Positions 8,187 through 13,948 of a stretch of 30,000 nucleotides of DNA are shown here, one piece after another. The notes beneath the pieces were generated by a model. The model ran no database searches. It worked only from the letters and a program-made list of their open reading frames with translations, and had not been told where the DNA came from. The stretch lies in NCBI GenBank assembly GCA_900770605.1, contig CAAGKS010000040.1:1-30000 (forward strand). Direction: 5' to 3'. The first letter of the stretch is position 1. Each line of letters begins with the position of its first letter. The translations under genes were made by a program, and so were the position numbers. Source of the DNA: Clostridia bacterium. Its GTDB lineage: Bacteria; Bacillota; Clostridia; Oscillospirales; CAG-272.

Positions 8187-8951
8187 ATGATACGATTCAT
8201 TCTTACGTTTCTTGAAAGGACGGGAGATGCTATAATGGGATTTTTCAAAGGGATTTTGGATAGGATAAGCCTTCCGATAAGAAGAATATACACGCTGATA
8301 AAGCGCCGCAGGGGAAGTATATATTACATTGGCGGCGCGGAGATACTTCCTCCGCCTCTGACACGCGAGGAGGAAAATGAAATGATCTCGCGCCTTGGCG
8401 CAGAGGATTCGGCGCGGCAGACGCTTATCGAGCATAATCTGCGCCTTGTCGTTTACATAGCCAAAAGGTTTGAAAATACGGGAGCAGGGCTTGAGGATCT
8501 GGTGTCTATCGGTACTATTGGACTTATCAAGGCGGTCAACACGTTTCAGTCCGATAAAAATATCAAGCTTGCCACATACGCCTCGCGCTGCATAGAAAAC
8601 GAGATACTGATGTACATACGTAAAAATTCAGGCACGAAAAACGAGTTTTCCATAGACGAGCCACTCAATATAGACTGGGACGGCAACGAGCTGTTGCTCT
8701 CCGACGTGCTCGGAAGCGAGGAAAAGCCTATATCCTTTGAGATCGAGCAGTTTGAGGAGCGAATGGCGGTGCGCCGCGCCGTTGCGGCGCTCGAGGACAG
8801 GGAACGGGAGATCATAGAGCTGCGCTACGGAATGAACGGAAAAAAGGAGCTTACTCAAAAGGAAGTCGCGGTGCGCCTTGGTATCTCTCAGTCTTATATC
8901 TCAAGGCTGGAAAAGAAGATAATCGCAAGGCTTCGCGAGGAAATAAAATAA
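8187..8951 (+). CDS. sigE: RNA polymerase sporulation sigma factor SigE (pro-form)
   Basis: A 254-residue sigma-70 family factor for early mother-cell transcription. YYIGGAEILPPPL matches the junction just after the B. subtilis pro-sequence, and NLRLVVYIAKRFENTG, EDLVSIGTIGLIKAVNTF and IKLATYASRCIENEILMY are near-identical to SigE regions 2.1-2.4. SIDEPLNIDWDGNELLLSDVLG and the region 4 helix-turn-helix (KEVAVRLGISQSYISRLEKKI) follow. The ATG at 8187 has GGGGG at 8175-8179, seven bases away. A second in-frame ATG at 8235 also has a good site (AGGACGGGAG) and would give a pro-sequence only about three residues longer than in B. subtilis, whereas 8187 gives about 19 extra residues. Which is used is open. 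sigG, usually the next gene, is absent; a bidirectional terminator follows. Confidence 0.96.
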   Translation: MIRFILTFLERTGDAIMGFFKGILDRISLPIRRIYTLIKRRRGSIYYIGGAEILPPPLTREEENEMISRLGAEDSARQTLIEHNLRLVVYIAKRFENTGAGLEDLVSIGTIGLIKAVNTFQSDKNIKLATYASRCIENEILMYIRKNSGTKNEFSIDEPLNIDWDGNELLLSDVLGSEEKPISFEIEQFEERMAVRRAVAALEDREREIIELRYGMNGKKELTQKEVAVRLGISQSYISRLEKKIIARLREEIK

Positions 8952-8985
8952 AAAAAGCAGGTGTGAATTTCACACCTGCTTTTTT
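8951..8985. terminator. Bidirectional terminator between sigE and rplL
   Basis: A-run (8951-8956), then AGCAGGTGTGAA (8956-8967) pairing with TTCACACCTGCT (8969-8980), then a T-run to 8985. The symmetric A and T tails let it stop both the plus-strand sigE transcript and the minus-strand rplJ-rplL transcript. Confidence 0.95.
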
Positions 8986-8998
8986 GCTTGGGGTTAAA

Positions 8999-9376
8999 TT
9001 ACTTAACCTCAACCTCAGCGCCAGCCTCTTCGAGAGCCTTCTTAACAGACTCAGCCTCGTCCTTAGAAACGCCTTCCTTAACAGCCTTGGGAGCACCCTC
9101 AACCATTTCCTTAGCTTCCTTAAGTCCAAGTCCGGTGATCTCACGAACTGCCTTGATAACGTCGAGCTTCTTAGCGCCGAATCCCTTGAGGATTACGTCA
9201 AACTCAGTCTTCTCCTCAGCTGCTGCTGCGGGAGCTGCGCCTGCAACTGCTACGCCAACGGGAGCTGCTGCGGATACGCCGAATTCTTCCTCAACTGCCT
9301 TTACGAGGTCAGCGAGCTCAATGATAGTAAGTGTCTTGATTTCTTCAAGAATGTTAGTAATCTTTTCAGATGCCAT
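8999..9376 (-). CDS. rplL: Large ribosomal subunit protein bL12 (L7/L12)
   Basis: A 125-residue protein with the L7/L12 layout: N-terminal dimerisation and L10-binding helices (residues 1-32), an Ala/Pro-rich hinge (about 37-55), and the C-terminal factor-binding domain with EFDVILKGFGAKKLDVIKAVREITGLGLKEAKEMVEGAPK. It forms the stalk that recruits translation GTPases. The start is preceded by AGGAGG. Between rplJ and rplL (9377-9479) are two short hairpins, TGACGG/CCGTCA (9451-9467) and GCGTG/CACGC (9425-9442), which may set the L10:L12 ratio by mRNA processing or stability. rpoB, normally next, is not here; the operon stops at the terminator at 8951-8985. Confidence 0.98.
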   Translation of the reverse strand: MASEKITNILEEIKTLTIIELADLVKAVEEEFGVSAAAPVGVAVAGAAPAAAAEEKTEFDVILKGFGAKKLDVIKAVREITGLGLKEAKEMVEGAPKAVKEGVSKDEAESVKKALEEAGAEVEVK

Positions 9377-9479
9377 TTTTAATTTCCTCCTATTATTACG
9401 GAATTATTTATAAATTTTATTTTTGCGTGTGTTCGCTCACGCCGCGCGTTTGACGGTTACGCCGTCATCGGCAGATTTC

Positions 9480-10010
9480 TTACGCCTCTGCGGGAGCTTC
9501 CTCTGCGGGAGTTGCCTCGCCGTCCTTGTCCACAACTGCCTGGAGTGCATATGCAAGTCCGTAAAGAGGGGACTTGATGCTTCCAAGAAGCTTTGCGATA
9601 AGAACTTCCTTAGAGGGAATGTCAGCAAGCTGCTTAACTGTTGCGTCATCAACTACCTTGCCATCGAGGTAACCTGCGAGAATGTTGAAGGACTCGATCT
9701 TCTCTGCATATTCCTTGAGGACCTTAGCGGGAGCGATAGCGTCTGTTGTACCGATAGCGATAGCTGTCATACCTGTGAGGTACTGCTTCATATCGGAGAG
9801 ACCAACCTCGTCACAAGCTCTGCCTGTAAGAGAATTCTTCATAACCATGTAGTTTACGCCTGCTGCGCGAAGAGCCTTACGCATCTTTGTATCGTCCTCA
9901 ACGGTGATACCCTGATAGTTAACTACAACGCCTGCGGGAGAATTCTTAAGCTGCTCGGCAAGATCAGCAACGATAGCCTGCTTCTGTTCAAGAATTGATT
10001 TGCTGGGCAC
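9480..10010 (-). CDS. rplJ: Large ribosomal subunit protein uL10
   Basis: A 176-residue L10 protein, base of the ribosomal stalk. It has the conserved N-terminal rRNA-binding region (LAEQLKNSPAGVVVNYQGITV, RKALRAAGVNYMVMKNSL) and a C-terminal helix that binds L12 dimers, ending in an Ala/Glu/Pro-rich tail. AGGAGGT precedes the ATG at 10010. The leader carries an L10-binding RNA and a terminator-like hairpin, so expression is probably autoregulated by L10 or the L10-L12 complex. It is transcribed alone with rplL, detached from rplK-rplA and rpoBC. Confidence 0.98.
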   Translation of the reverse strand: MPSKSILEQKQAIVADLAEQLKNSPAGVVVNYQGITVEDDTKMRKALRAAGVNYMVMKNSLTGRACDEVGLSDMKQYLTGMTAIAIGTTDAIAPAKVLKEYAEKIESFNILAGYLDGKVVDDATVKQLADIPSKEVLIAKLLGSIKSPLYGLAYALQAVVDKDGEATPAEEAPAEA

Positions 10011-10042
10011 GTCTGTTTACCTCCTGTGAGTATTTAGCAGGG

Positions 10043-10092
10043 AAAAATAAAAAAATCTTTCTTACGGCGGCACAGGCTCGCGCGAAGAAAGA
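10043..10092 (-). terminator. Attenuator hairpin in the rplJ leader
   Basis: Read on the minus strand, TCTTTCTT (10092-10085) pairs with AAGAAAGA (10063-10056) around a G/C-rich interior, followed by seven Ts (10055-10049) and five more after one A. It lies between the L10-binding leader and the rplJ start, where a regulated terminator would be expected. Confidence 0.75.
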
Positions 10093-10130
10093 CACAAAAT
10101 AACACAATTATTCATTGAATTAAGCTTTGA

Positions 10131-10184
10131 TCATTTCCTCGGCAGGAGAGCATATAGCCTTTACCGTAAACCTGCTGTCTTTGG
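10131..10184 (-). ncRNA. Ribosomal protein L10 leader
   Basis: The minus strand reads CCAAAGACAGCAGG (10184-10171), then a variable hairpin with GGTAAAGGC, then CCTGCCGAGGAAATGA (10146-10131). This matches the Firmicutes L10 leader pattern (CCNAAGACAGYAGG ... CCUGCCGAGG), in which AGCAGG pairs with CCTGC and forms a kink-turn-like L10 binding site. It starts about 12 bases after the -10 of the promoter at 10196-10224. Confidence 0.9.
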
Positions 10185-10195
10185 ATAACGTTGGT

Positions 10196-10224
10196 ATTAT
10201 ACCACAACGAATGCGGCTTGTCAA
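10196..10224 (-). promoter_or_regulatory. SigA promoter of rplJ-rplL
   Basis: On the minus strand, perfect TTGACA (10224-10219) and perfect TATAAT (10201-10196) are separated by 17 bases, directly before the L10 leader. Confidence 0.93.
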
Positions 10225-10270
10225 TACGTTTTTTAAATTTTTTTGCTTTTTTTGAGAAAATTTTTTATCC

Positions 10271-10311
10271 GTCGGATACCGACAAATTTTTTGCGTCTCG
10301 TATGTTAAAAT
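10271..10311 (+). promoter_or_regulatory. Putative spoIIA promoter with Spo0A-like dyad
   Basis: GTCGG (10271-10275) and CCGAC (10279-10283) form a dyad. CCGACA (10279-10284) is 21 bases before TAAAAT (10306-10311). From GACAAAT to the end of the -10, this region aligns without gaps to the spoIIGA promoter (31 bases each, sharing GACAAATT, a TT, GC and the T-A...AAT core). I do not see a clear SigH-type -35/-10 pair, which B. subtilis uses at spoIIA. Confidence 0.5.
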
Positions 10312-10337
10312 AAGCAAAAAAAGGAGAGGCAAAATAT

Positions 10338-10685
10338 ATGGTAAAAAACAATTGCGGACTGCATATCCGATGCGACGGAAGCGTCCTTATAGCCACGCTC
10401 ACGGGCGAGCTGGACCATCACGGCGCGGTTGCCGTTCGCACGCTGATCGATGCGGAGATACGTAAAAGAAATCCCAAGAAGGCGGTGCTCGATCTTTCGG
10501 GCCTGGATTTTATGGATAGCTCGGGCTTGGGGCTGATTATGGGCAGGCATACGCTTATGGCAAGTCTTGGCGGTACGCTGACGCTCCGCCGTCCGAACGA
10601 GCGTATAGTCAGGATATTCAGGCTTGCAGGTCTTGAAAGAATAGTTACTATTGAGGAGGATAAGAATGAAGCCAAAGGGAAGTAA
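10338..10685 (+). CDS. spoIIAA: Anti-sigma F factor antagonist SpoIIAA
   Basis: A 115-residue STAS-domain protein. It carries LTGELDHH near the N terminus and DFMDSSGLGLIMGR, where Ser61 aligns with the B. subtilis SpoIIAA Ser58 that SpoIIAB phosphorylates and SpoIIE dephosphorylates. When unphosphorylated it displaces SigF from SpoIIAB, switching on the forespore programme. AAGGAGAGG precedes the ATG. Its last 20 bases overlap spoIIAB, with the GAGGAGGA site for that gene inside its coding sequence, so the two are translationally coupled. Confidence 0.96.
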   Translation: MVKNNCGLHIRCDGSVLIATLTGELDHHGAVAVRTLIDAEIRKRNPKKAVLDLSGLDFMDSSGLGLIMGRHTLMASLGGTLTLRRPNERIVRIFRLAGLERIVTIEEDKNEAKGK

Positions 10686-11130
10686 AAACGCGTTCAACAC
10701 GCGAGTAACGAATTCTATGGAGATAAGGCTGCCGTCGTTATCGGTGAACGAGGGAATGGCGAGAGCCGCCGTATCCGCGTTTTGCGCGCAGGCAGATCCG
10801 TCACCCATAGATATCGCGGACATAAAGTGCGCGGTATCCGAGGCAGTAACGAACTGCATAGTCCACGCGTATAAGAATACGGTTGGAATTATTTACATAG
10901 GCGTAAAGCTTTGCGAGGGCGGTATCGTTCGTATAGATATCAAGGATAAGGGCTGCGGCATAGAGAACGTAAGCGTTGCCCGTCAGCCGCTCTATACCAC
11001 CGATGCGGAAAACGAGAGAAGCGGTATGGGCTTTACGGTAATGGAAAGCTTTTGTGATAAAGTGAGGGTGTATTCCAGATGCGGAAAGGGTACGACAGTG
11101 ACGCTGTTCAAAAAACTCAGGGCGAGATAG
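10666..11130 (+). CDS. spoIIAB: Anti-sigma F factor / protein kinase SpoIIAB
   Basis: A 154-residue GHKL ATPase-kinase that holds SigF inactive before septation and phosphorylates SpoIIAA. The N box (CAVSEAVTNCIVHAY), G1 box (DKGCGIE) and G2 box (RSGMGFTVM) are all present, so the ATP site looks intact. The ATG at 10666 is selected for the GAGGAGGA site at 10653-10660. The gene overlaps spoIIAA by 20 bases and sigF by 52 bases, which points to coupled translation and a fixed ratio of the three proteins. Confidence 0.96.
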   Translation: MKPKGSKNAFNTRVTNSMEIRLPSLSVNEGMARAAVSAFCAQADPSPIDIADIKCAVSEAVTNCIVHAYKNTVGIIYIGVKLCEGGIVRIDIKDKGCGIENVSVARQPLYTTDAENERSGMGFTVMESFCDKVRVYSRCGKGTTVTLFKKLRAR

Positions 11131-11876
11131 GAGATTATTCGGACAACCTGTATCTTATCTCCATAGCGCAGGAGGGCGGTGGAGAGAGCGAGGCGGCTAT
11201 GCGCGCCACCGAGCGACTTATCGAGATAAATCGGGGATTGCTGCGCAAGATCGTTGCGCGATTTGCCGATAGAGGCGTGGAGACCGACGATCTTATGCAG
11301 ATAGGCACGATAGGTATGATTAAGGCGATACGGAGCTTTGACGCCGAGCGCGGAAACTGCTTTTCCACCTACGCCGTGCCGCTGATATTCGGAGAGATAC
11401 GCAGATATATGCGCGACGAAGGCCCGATAAAGATCGGGCGACAGTATAAGCGACTTGGCGCGATGATAATGAAGCACCGAAACCGAATACTTTTGGAGGA
11501 GGGCAGAGAGCCGCACGTCTGCGAGCTTGCCGAGCTTTGCGAGACAAGCCCCGAGGAGATAGCGATAGCTATTGATGCAACTATGCCACTCGCCTCTCTG
11601 TCTGATAGCGCGTACGGCGATGACGACGGAGTTTGCCTTGGAGATACCATCGCCGATGAGAGCTCATTGTTTGAGGCGGAGCGTACGGTAGACCGCATCG
11701 CGCTCTCGGACGCGATATGCTCGATGCCGCCGTTGTGGCAGAAGATCGTGGCTCTGCGGTTTTATCGCGGACTTACGCAGAGCCGCACCGCCGAGCTTTG
11801 CGGAGTGACACAGGTAAAGATCTCCCGCGAGGAAAAAAAGCTCATAGAGCATCTGAGAGTGCAGTTGATCAGGTGA
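11079..11876 (+). CDS. sigF: RNA polymerase sporulation sigma factor SigF
   Basis: A 265-residue sigma-70 factor of the SigF/SigG type, the first forespore-specific factor. It has region 2 (LLRKIVARFADRGVETDDLMQIGTIGMIKAIRSFD, FSTYAVPLIFGEIRRYMRDEGPIKIGRQ), region 3 (LAELCETSPEEIAIAI) and a region 4 helix-turn-helix ending LTQSRTAELCGVTQVKISREEKKLIEHL. FSTYAVPLIxGEIRR is characteristic of the F/G group; the position after spoIIAB makes SigF the safe call. The start is ATG 11079 with GAGGGTG about eight bases upstream, inside spoIIAB. No spoVA or other gene follows; a repeat-rich intergenic region and a terminator at about 12078 come next. Confidence 0.95.
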   Translation: MRKGYDSDAVQKTQGEIGDYSDNLYLISIAQEGGGESEAAMRATERLIEINRGLLRKIVARFADRGVETDDLMQIGTIGMIKAIRSFDAERGNCFSTYAVPLIFGEIRRYMRDEGPIKIGRQYKRLGAMIMKHRNRILLEEGREPHVCELAELCETSPEEIAIAIDATMPLASLSDSAYGDDDGVCLGDTIADESSLFEAERTVDRIALSDAICSMPPLWQKIVALRFYRGLTQSRTAELCGVTQVKISREEKKLIEHLRVQLIR

Positions 11877-11904
11877 AAGCATGAGGTGTTTTGTAATAGA
11901 GGGG

Positions 11905-12024
11905 TATCATCATGCGGTAGGGGAGGGGCTTGCTCCTCCCGTATTTGCGTCTAAGCCTTCTCTGATGAGGGAAGGCTTAAATCGGGTTGTCTTGGGTGCC
12001 AACCCCTACCGATGAATAATGATA
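11905..12024. repeat. Palindromic intergenic element (MITE-like)
   Basis: About 120 bases with imperfect terminal inverted repeats: TATCAT...CGGTAGGGG (11905-11923) against CCCCTACCG...ATGATA (12003-12024). Inside are two hairpins: GGGAGGGGC/GCTCCTCCC (11921-11929 with 11932-11940) and TAAGCCTTC/GAAGGCTTA (11952-11960 with 11971-11979). No reading frame is visible. The nested dyads suggest a small non-autonomous or RNA-folding repeat rather than a simple terminator. Confidence 0.65.
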
Positions 12025-12031
12025 TTTCGTG

Positions 12032-12060
12032 TTGTAGAGGAGGATATTATCCTCCCGATT
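12032..12060. repeat. Second GTAG-GGAGG hairpin unit
   Basis: GGAGGAT (12039-12045) pairs with ATCCTCC (12049-12055) around ATT. The frame GTAG-G-GGAGG...CCTCCCG is shared with the hairpin at 11918-11941, so this looks like a related short unit beside the larger element. Confidence 0.55.
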
Positions 12061-12077
12061 ATGTTTTAAAATAAAAA

Positions 12078-12126
12078 GCCACTCGTTGGCGTACCTACGA
12101 TAAAGCGGGTGCGCCATCTTTTTTTG
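12078..12126 (+). terminator. Probable terminator of the spoIIA operon
   Basis: GGCGTACC (12088-12095) pairs with GGTGCGCC (12108-12115) with one G.U pair, followed by a T-run at 12119-12125. An alternative hairpin GCCA/TGGC (12078-12090) overlaps its left arm. Confidence 0.7.
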
Positions 12127-12173
12127 ACTTTATTGAATACTTTTTGGAAAAAACAAAATTTTTGCAAGAATAT

Positions 12174-12223
12174 ATTTACTTTAGTAAATTTATATTGACA
12201 AATTTTAAATGATATGATATAAT
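12174..12223 (+). promoter_or_regulatory. Consensus promoter with upstream dyad
   Basis: TTGACA (12195-12200) and TATAAT (12218-12223) are both perfect with 17-base spacing and an extended TGA before the -10. Just upstream is ATTTACT-TT-AGTAAAT (12174-12189), a dyad that could be an operator for the downstream HTH protein. Confidence 0.85.
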
Positions 12224-12246
12224 GCTATCAGAAGGGCGGTGAAGCT

Positions 12247-12858
12247 ATGTATATTGATTATAGTAAATTATGGAAATTGTTAATTGACAAAAGTATGAGC
12301 AAAACCGATTTGATAGACATTACTGGGATTAGCTCAAGAGTTTTGGCGAAATTATCCAAAAATGAGACGATTACCACTGATACGATAGCCAGAATTTGCT
12401 CTGCACTTCACTGTGATGTGAGTGATATTATGGAATGCGTCAGTGAGGATCGGCTATCCGCATATGCTGCGTATAAAAAATATGGTAAATGTGTTGAGGA
12501 AAATGAGTTATTTAAAACTGTTAAATTTACAATAGGGAGTCAAAAATACACAGTTTATCAATCAAAACAGGTTGCAACCAAGGCAACACATATTGATTGT
12601 AAAGAGGATGGGGCTATTTATTGGGAACATTTTTTTGCCATTGGAACTGTTGCCAGGACATCCGAAAAACAACTCTTGATTAAGCCTTGTGTAAGGGACG
12701 ATGAAATCTCGATCGTGTTGATCAAAGGAAAACCATCCGTTATTGTTGGGCTTGATGAGAATGGTTTTGTTTCGAGCAGAGGCATTCCAAAAAAACAATC
12801 TGATATTTATGTCATGTCCGAAGCTGCCTTTAAATTGTTTATTCCTCAAAAATTTTAA
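12247..12858 (+). CDS. HTH protein (Cro/C1-type, HTH_26-like) with an unknown C-terminal domain
   Basis: A 203-residue protein. Residues 1-65 form a helix-turn-helix of the YozG/HTH_26 type (YSKLWKLLIDKSMSKTDLIDITGISSRVLAKLSKNETITTDTIARICSALHCDVSDIMEC). Such domains usually stand alone at about 70 residues; here roughly 140 residues of mixed strands and helices follow that I do not recognise (KFTIGSQKYTVYQSKQ, IYWEHFFAIGTVART, SIVLIKGKPSVIVGL). No transmembrane segment is seen. GAAGGGCGGTGA precedes the ATG. Codon use is AT-rich compared with the flanking housekeeping genes, consistent with acquired DNA. It is a single gene with its own consensus promoter and a terminator at 12891-12936. A ligand- or phage-responsive regulator is possible, but no function can be assigned. 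Confidence 0.8.
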   Translation: MYIDYSKLWKLLIDKSMSKTDLIDITGISSRVLAKLSKNETITTDTIARICSALHCDVSDIMECVSEDRLSAYAAYKKYGKCVEENELFKTVKFTIGSQKYTVYQSKQVATKATHIDCKEDGAIYWEHFFAIGTVARTSEKQLLIKPCVRDDEISIVLIKGKPSVIVGLDENGFVSSRGIPKKQSDIYVMSEAAFKLFIPQKF

Positions 12859-12890
12859 ACTTGTATTATTTTTACCTCCAGATAAAACGA

Positions 12891-12938
12891 CACACCGCCG
12901 AGAACAAGAAATTTGGTTTTCTCGGCGGTGTGTTTATT
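12891..12938. terminator. Strong bidirectional terminator
   Basis: A perfect 14-base stem, CACACCGCCGAGAA (12891-12904) with TTCTCGGCGGTGTG (12919-12932), and TTTATTT after it. On the minus strand it is followed by a gap and then TTTT. It separates the convergent HTH gene and membrane-protein gene. Confidence 0.9.
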
Positions 12939-13426
12939 TACTTAAAAAATAAATGCGATATAAATATTCCCAAGCTGCAACAAATAATTATTATCAGTAT
13001 GAAAAACAATAAAAACGGAAGCCTTTTCCGAGTCAGTTCAAAATATTCTTCCAATACACTGCTCGCGGGTAGAATATTTAAAAGTATGCATGGAAAAACA
13101 GTAATAAACCAAATTTCATAAGTGTATAAAGGAATTAAGGAAACTGAAAAAATGCAAAAATACGTTGAAAGAAGTGTGGCTAAAGAAATGTACAGTATTT
13201 TGTTATAATCTTTGTTGTCCAAACCGCATTTAACCAATTTCTGTTCATACTTTTTTAATTCTCTTGTACTTTTCCACGAAATGTTCATACATATGCCATA
13301 AACACAAAAGAGGATTAAGAAAATATATAAAGCAATAATTGATATTTTAAATATACAGACATATACGGCAAAAAATAAGGTTATGGACAAAATATATAGA
13401 ATAACGTCCCTGATGATATTCTTCAT
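12938..13426 (-). CDS. Small membrane protein of unknown function
   Basis: A 162-residue, strongly hydrophobic protein. Predicted membrane spans by eye: about residues 8-27, 29-48, 80-98, 100-120 and 138-160, with a short charged loop (WKSTRELKKYEQKLVKCGLDNKDY) between the second and third. I do not recognise a family. No clear Shine-Dalgarno lies before the ATG at 13426; TATAGT sits immediately upstream, so translation may be coupled, weak or leaderless. It follows the small XRE regulator gene by 74 bases on the same strand, probably on one transcript. Regulator plus small membrane protein pairs are frequent in accessory cassettes, but nothing more specific can be claimed. Confidence 0.7.
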   Translation of the reverse strand: MKNIIRDVILYILSITLFFAVYVCIFKISIIALYIFLILFCVYGICMNISWKSTRELKKYEQKLVKCGLDNKDYNKILYISLATLLSTYFCIFSVSLIPLYTYEIWFITVFPCILLNILPASSVLEEYFELTRKRLPFLLFFILIIIICCSLGIFISHLFFK

Positions 13427-13500
13427 ACTATACTATGCGGTTCTTTACCGGCAGTAACATTTTTGAAAAGATGTTAAGAAGTTGTGGTCGTGATGAGTAT

Positions 13501-13704
13501 TTATTCAAAAAGGTCTCGTATCTCCACGCCTAATGCCTTGGCGAGATCATCAAGAATCAGAAAATCGGGGCAACACACGCCGCGTTCCCATTTTGACACC
13601 GCCTGTATTGAAACCATACATTTTTTAGCAACGTCACTTTGCGTAAGATTTGCTTTGCGGCGCAGATATGAAAGCCTTTGCGCGAACTTATTTATTTCGA
13701 TCAT
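13501..13704 (-). CDS. XRE-family transcriptional regulator
   Basis: A 67-residue protein that is essentially one Cro/C1 helix-turn-helix: FAQRLSYLRRKANLTQSDVAKKCMVSIQAVSKWERGVCCPDFLILDDLAKALGVEIRDLFE. The recognition helix is around VSIQAVSKWERG. The start at 13704 is chosen because GGAGGGGG lies just upstream; an in-frame ATG 24 bases earlier would place that site inside the coding sequence. Transcribed from a perfect SigA promoter at 13747-13775 and probably with the downstream membrane-protein gene. Confidence 0.9.
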   Translation of the reverse strand: MIEINKFAQRLSYLRRKANLTQSDVAKKCMVSIQAVSKWERGVCCPDFLILDDLAKALGVEIRDLFE

Positions 13705-13746
13705 ATCCGCCCCCTCCTTTTTATGCAAAAAAATATTTGATATTTA

Positions 13747-13775
13747 ATTATATCACGTAAATTAAATTATGTCAA
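13747..13775 (-). promoter_or_regulatory. SigA promoter of the XRE/membrane-protein pair
   Basis: On the minus strand, TTGACA (13775-13770) and TATAAT (13752-13747), both perfect, 17 bases apart, with an extended CGTGA before the -10. Confidence 0.9.
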
Positions 13776-13888
13776 TTATACCGTTGGTTTAATTCGATGA
13801 TTTTAGAATGATAATTTTGTTTATAATCAACATTTATTGAAATGAAGAACTAAAATTAACTCAAATCTAAATATGATTATTAAAAAAC

Positions 13889-13917
13889 TTGACATTTTTG
13901 CTGATCCGTGTTAAAAT
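13889..13917 (+). promoter_or_regulatory. SigA promoter of the ArsR-like regulator gene
   Basis: TTGACA (13889-13894) and TAAAAT (13912-13917) with 17-base spacing, 31 bases before the start codon. The 244-base region 13705-13948 otherwise holds only the divergent XRE promoter. Confidence 0.85.
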
Positions 13918-13948
13918 GTTTAAAATAAAATGAGAAAGTGGTGACCTT

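Noticed and set aside
9423..9998. 191-codon plus-strand frame opposite rplJ
   Set aside because: It is the antisense of a certain ribosomal protein gene and has no promoter or ribosome site of its own.
12743..12952. 69-codon plus-strand frame overlapping the end of the HTH gene
   Set aside because: It runs through the terminator stem at 12891-12932 and overlaps a better-supported gene.
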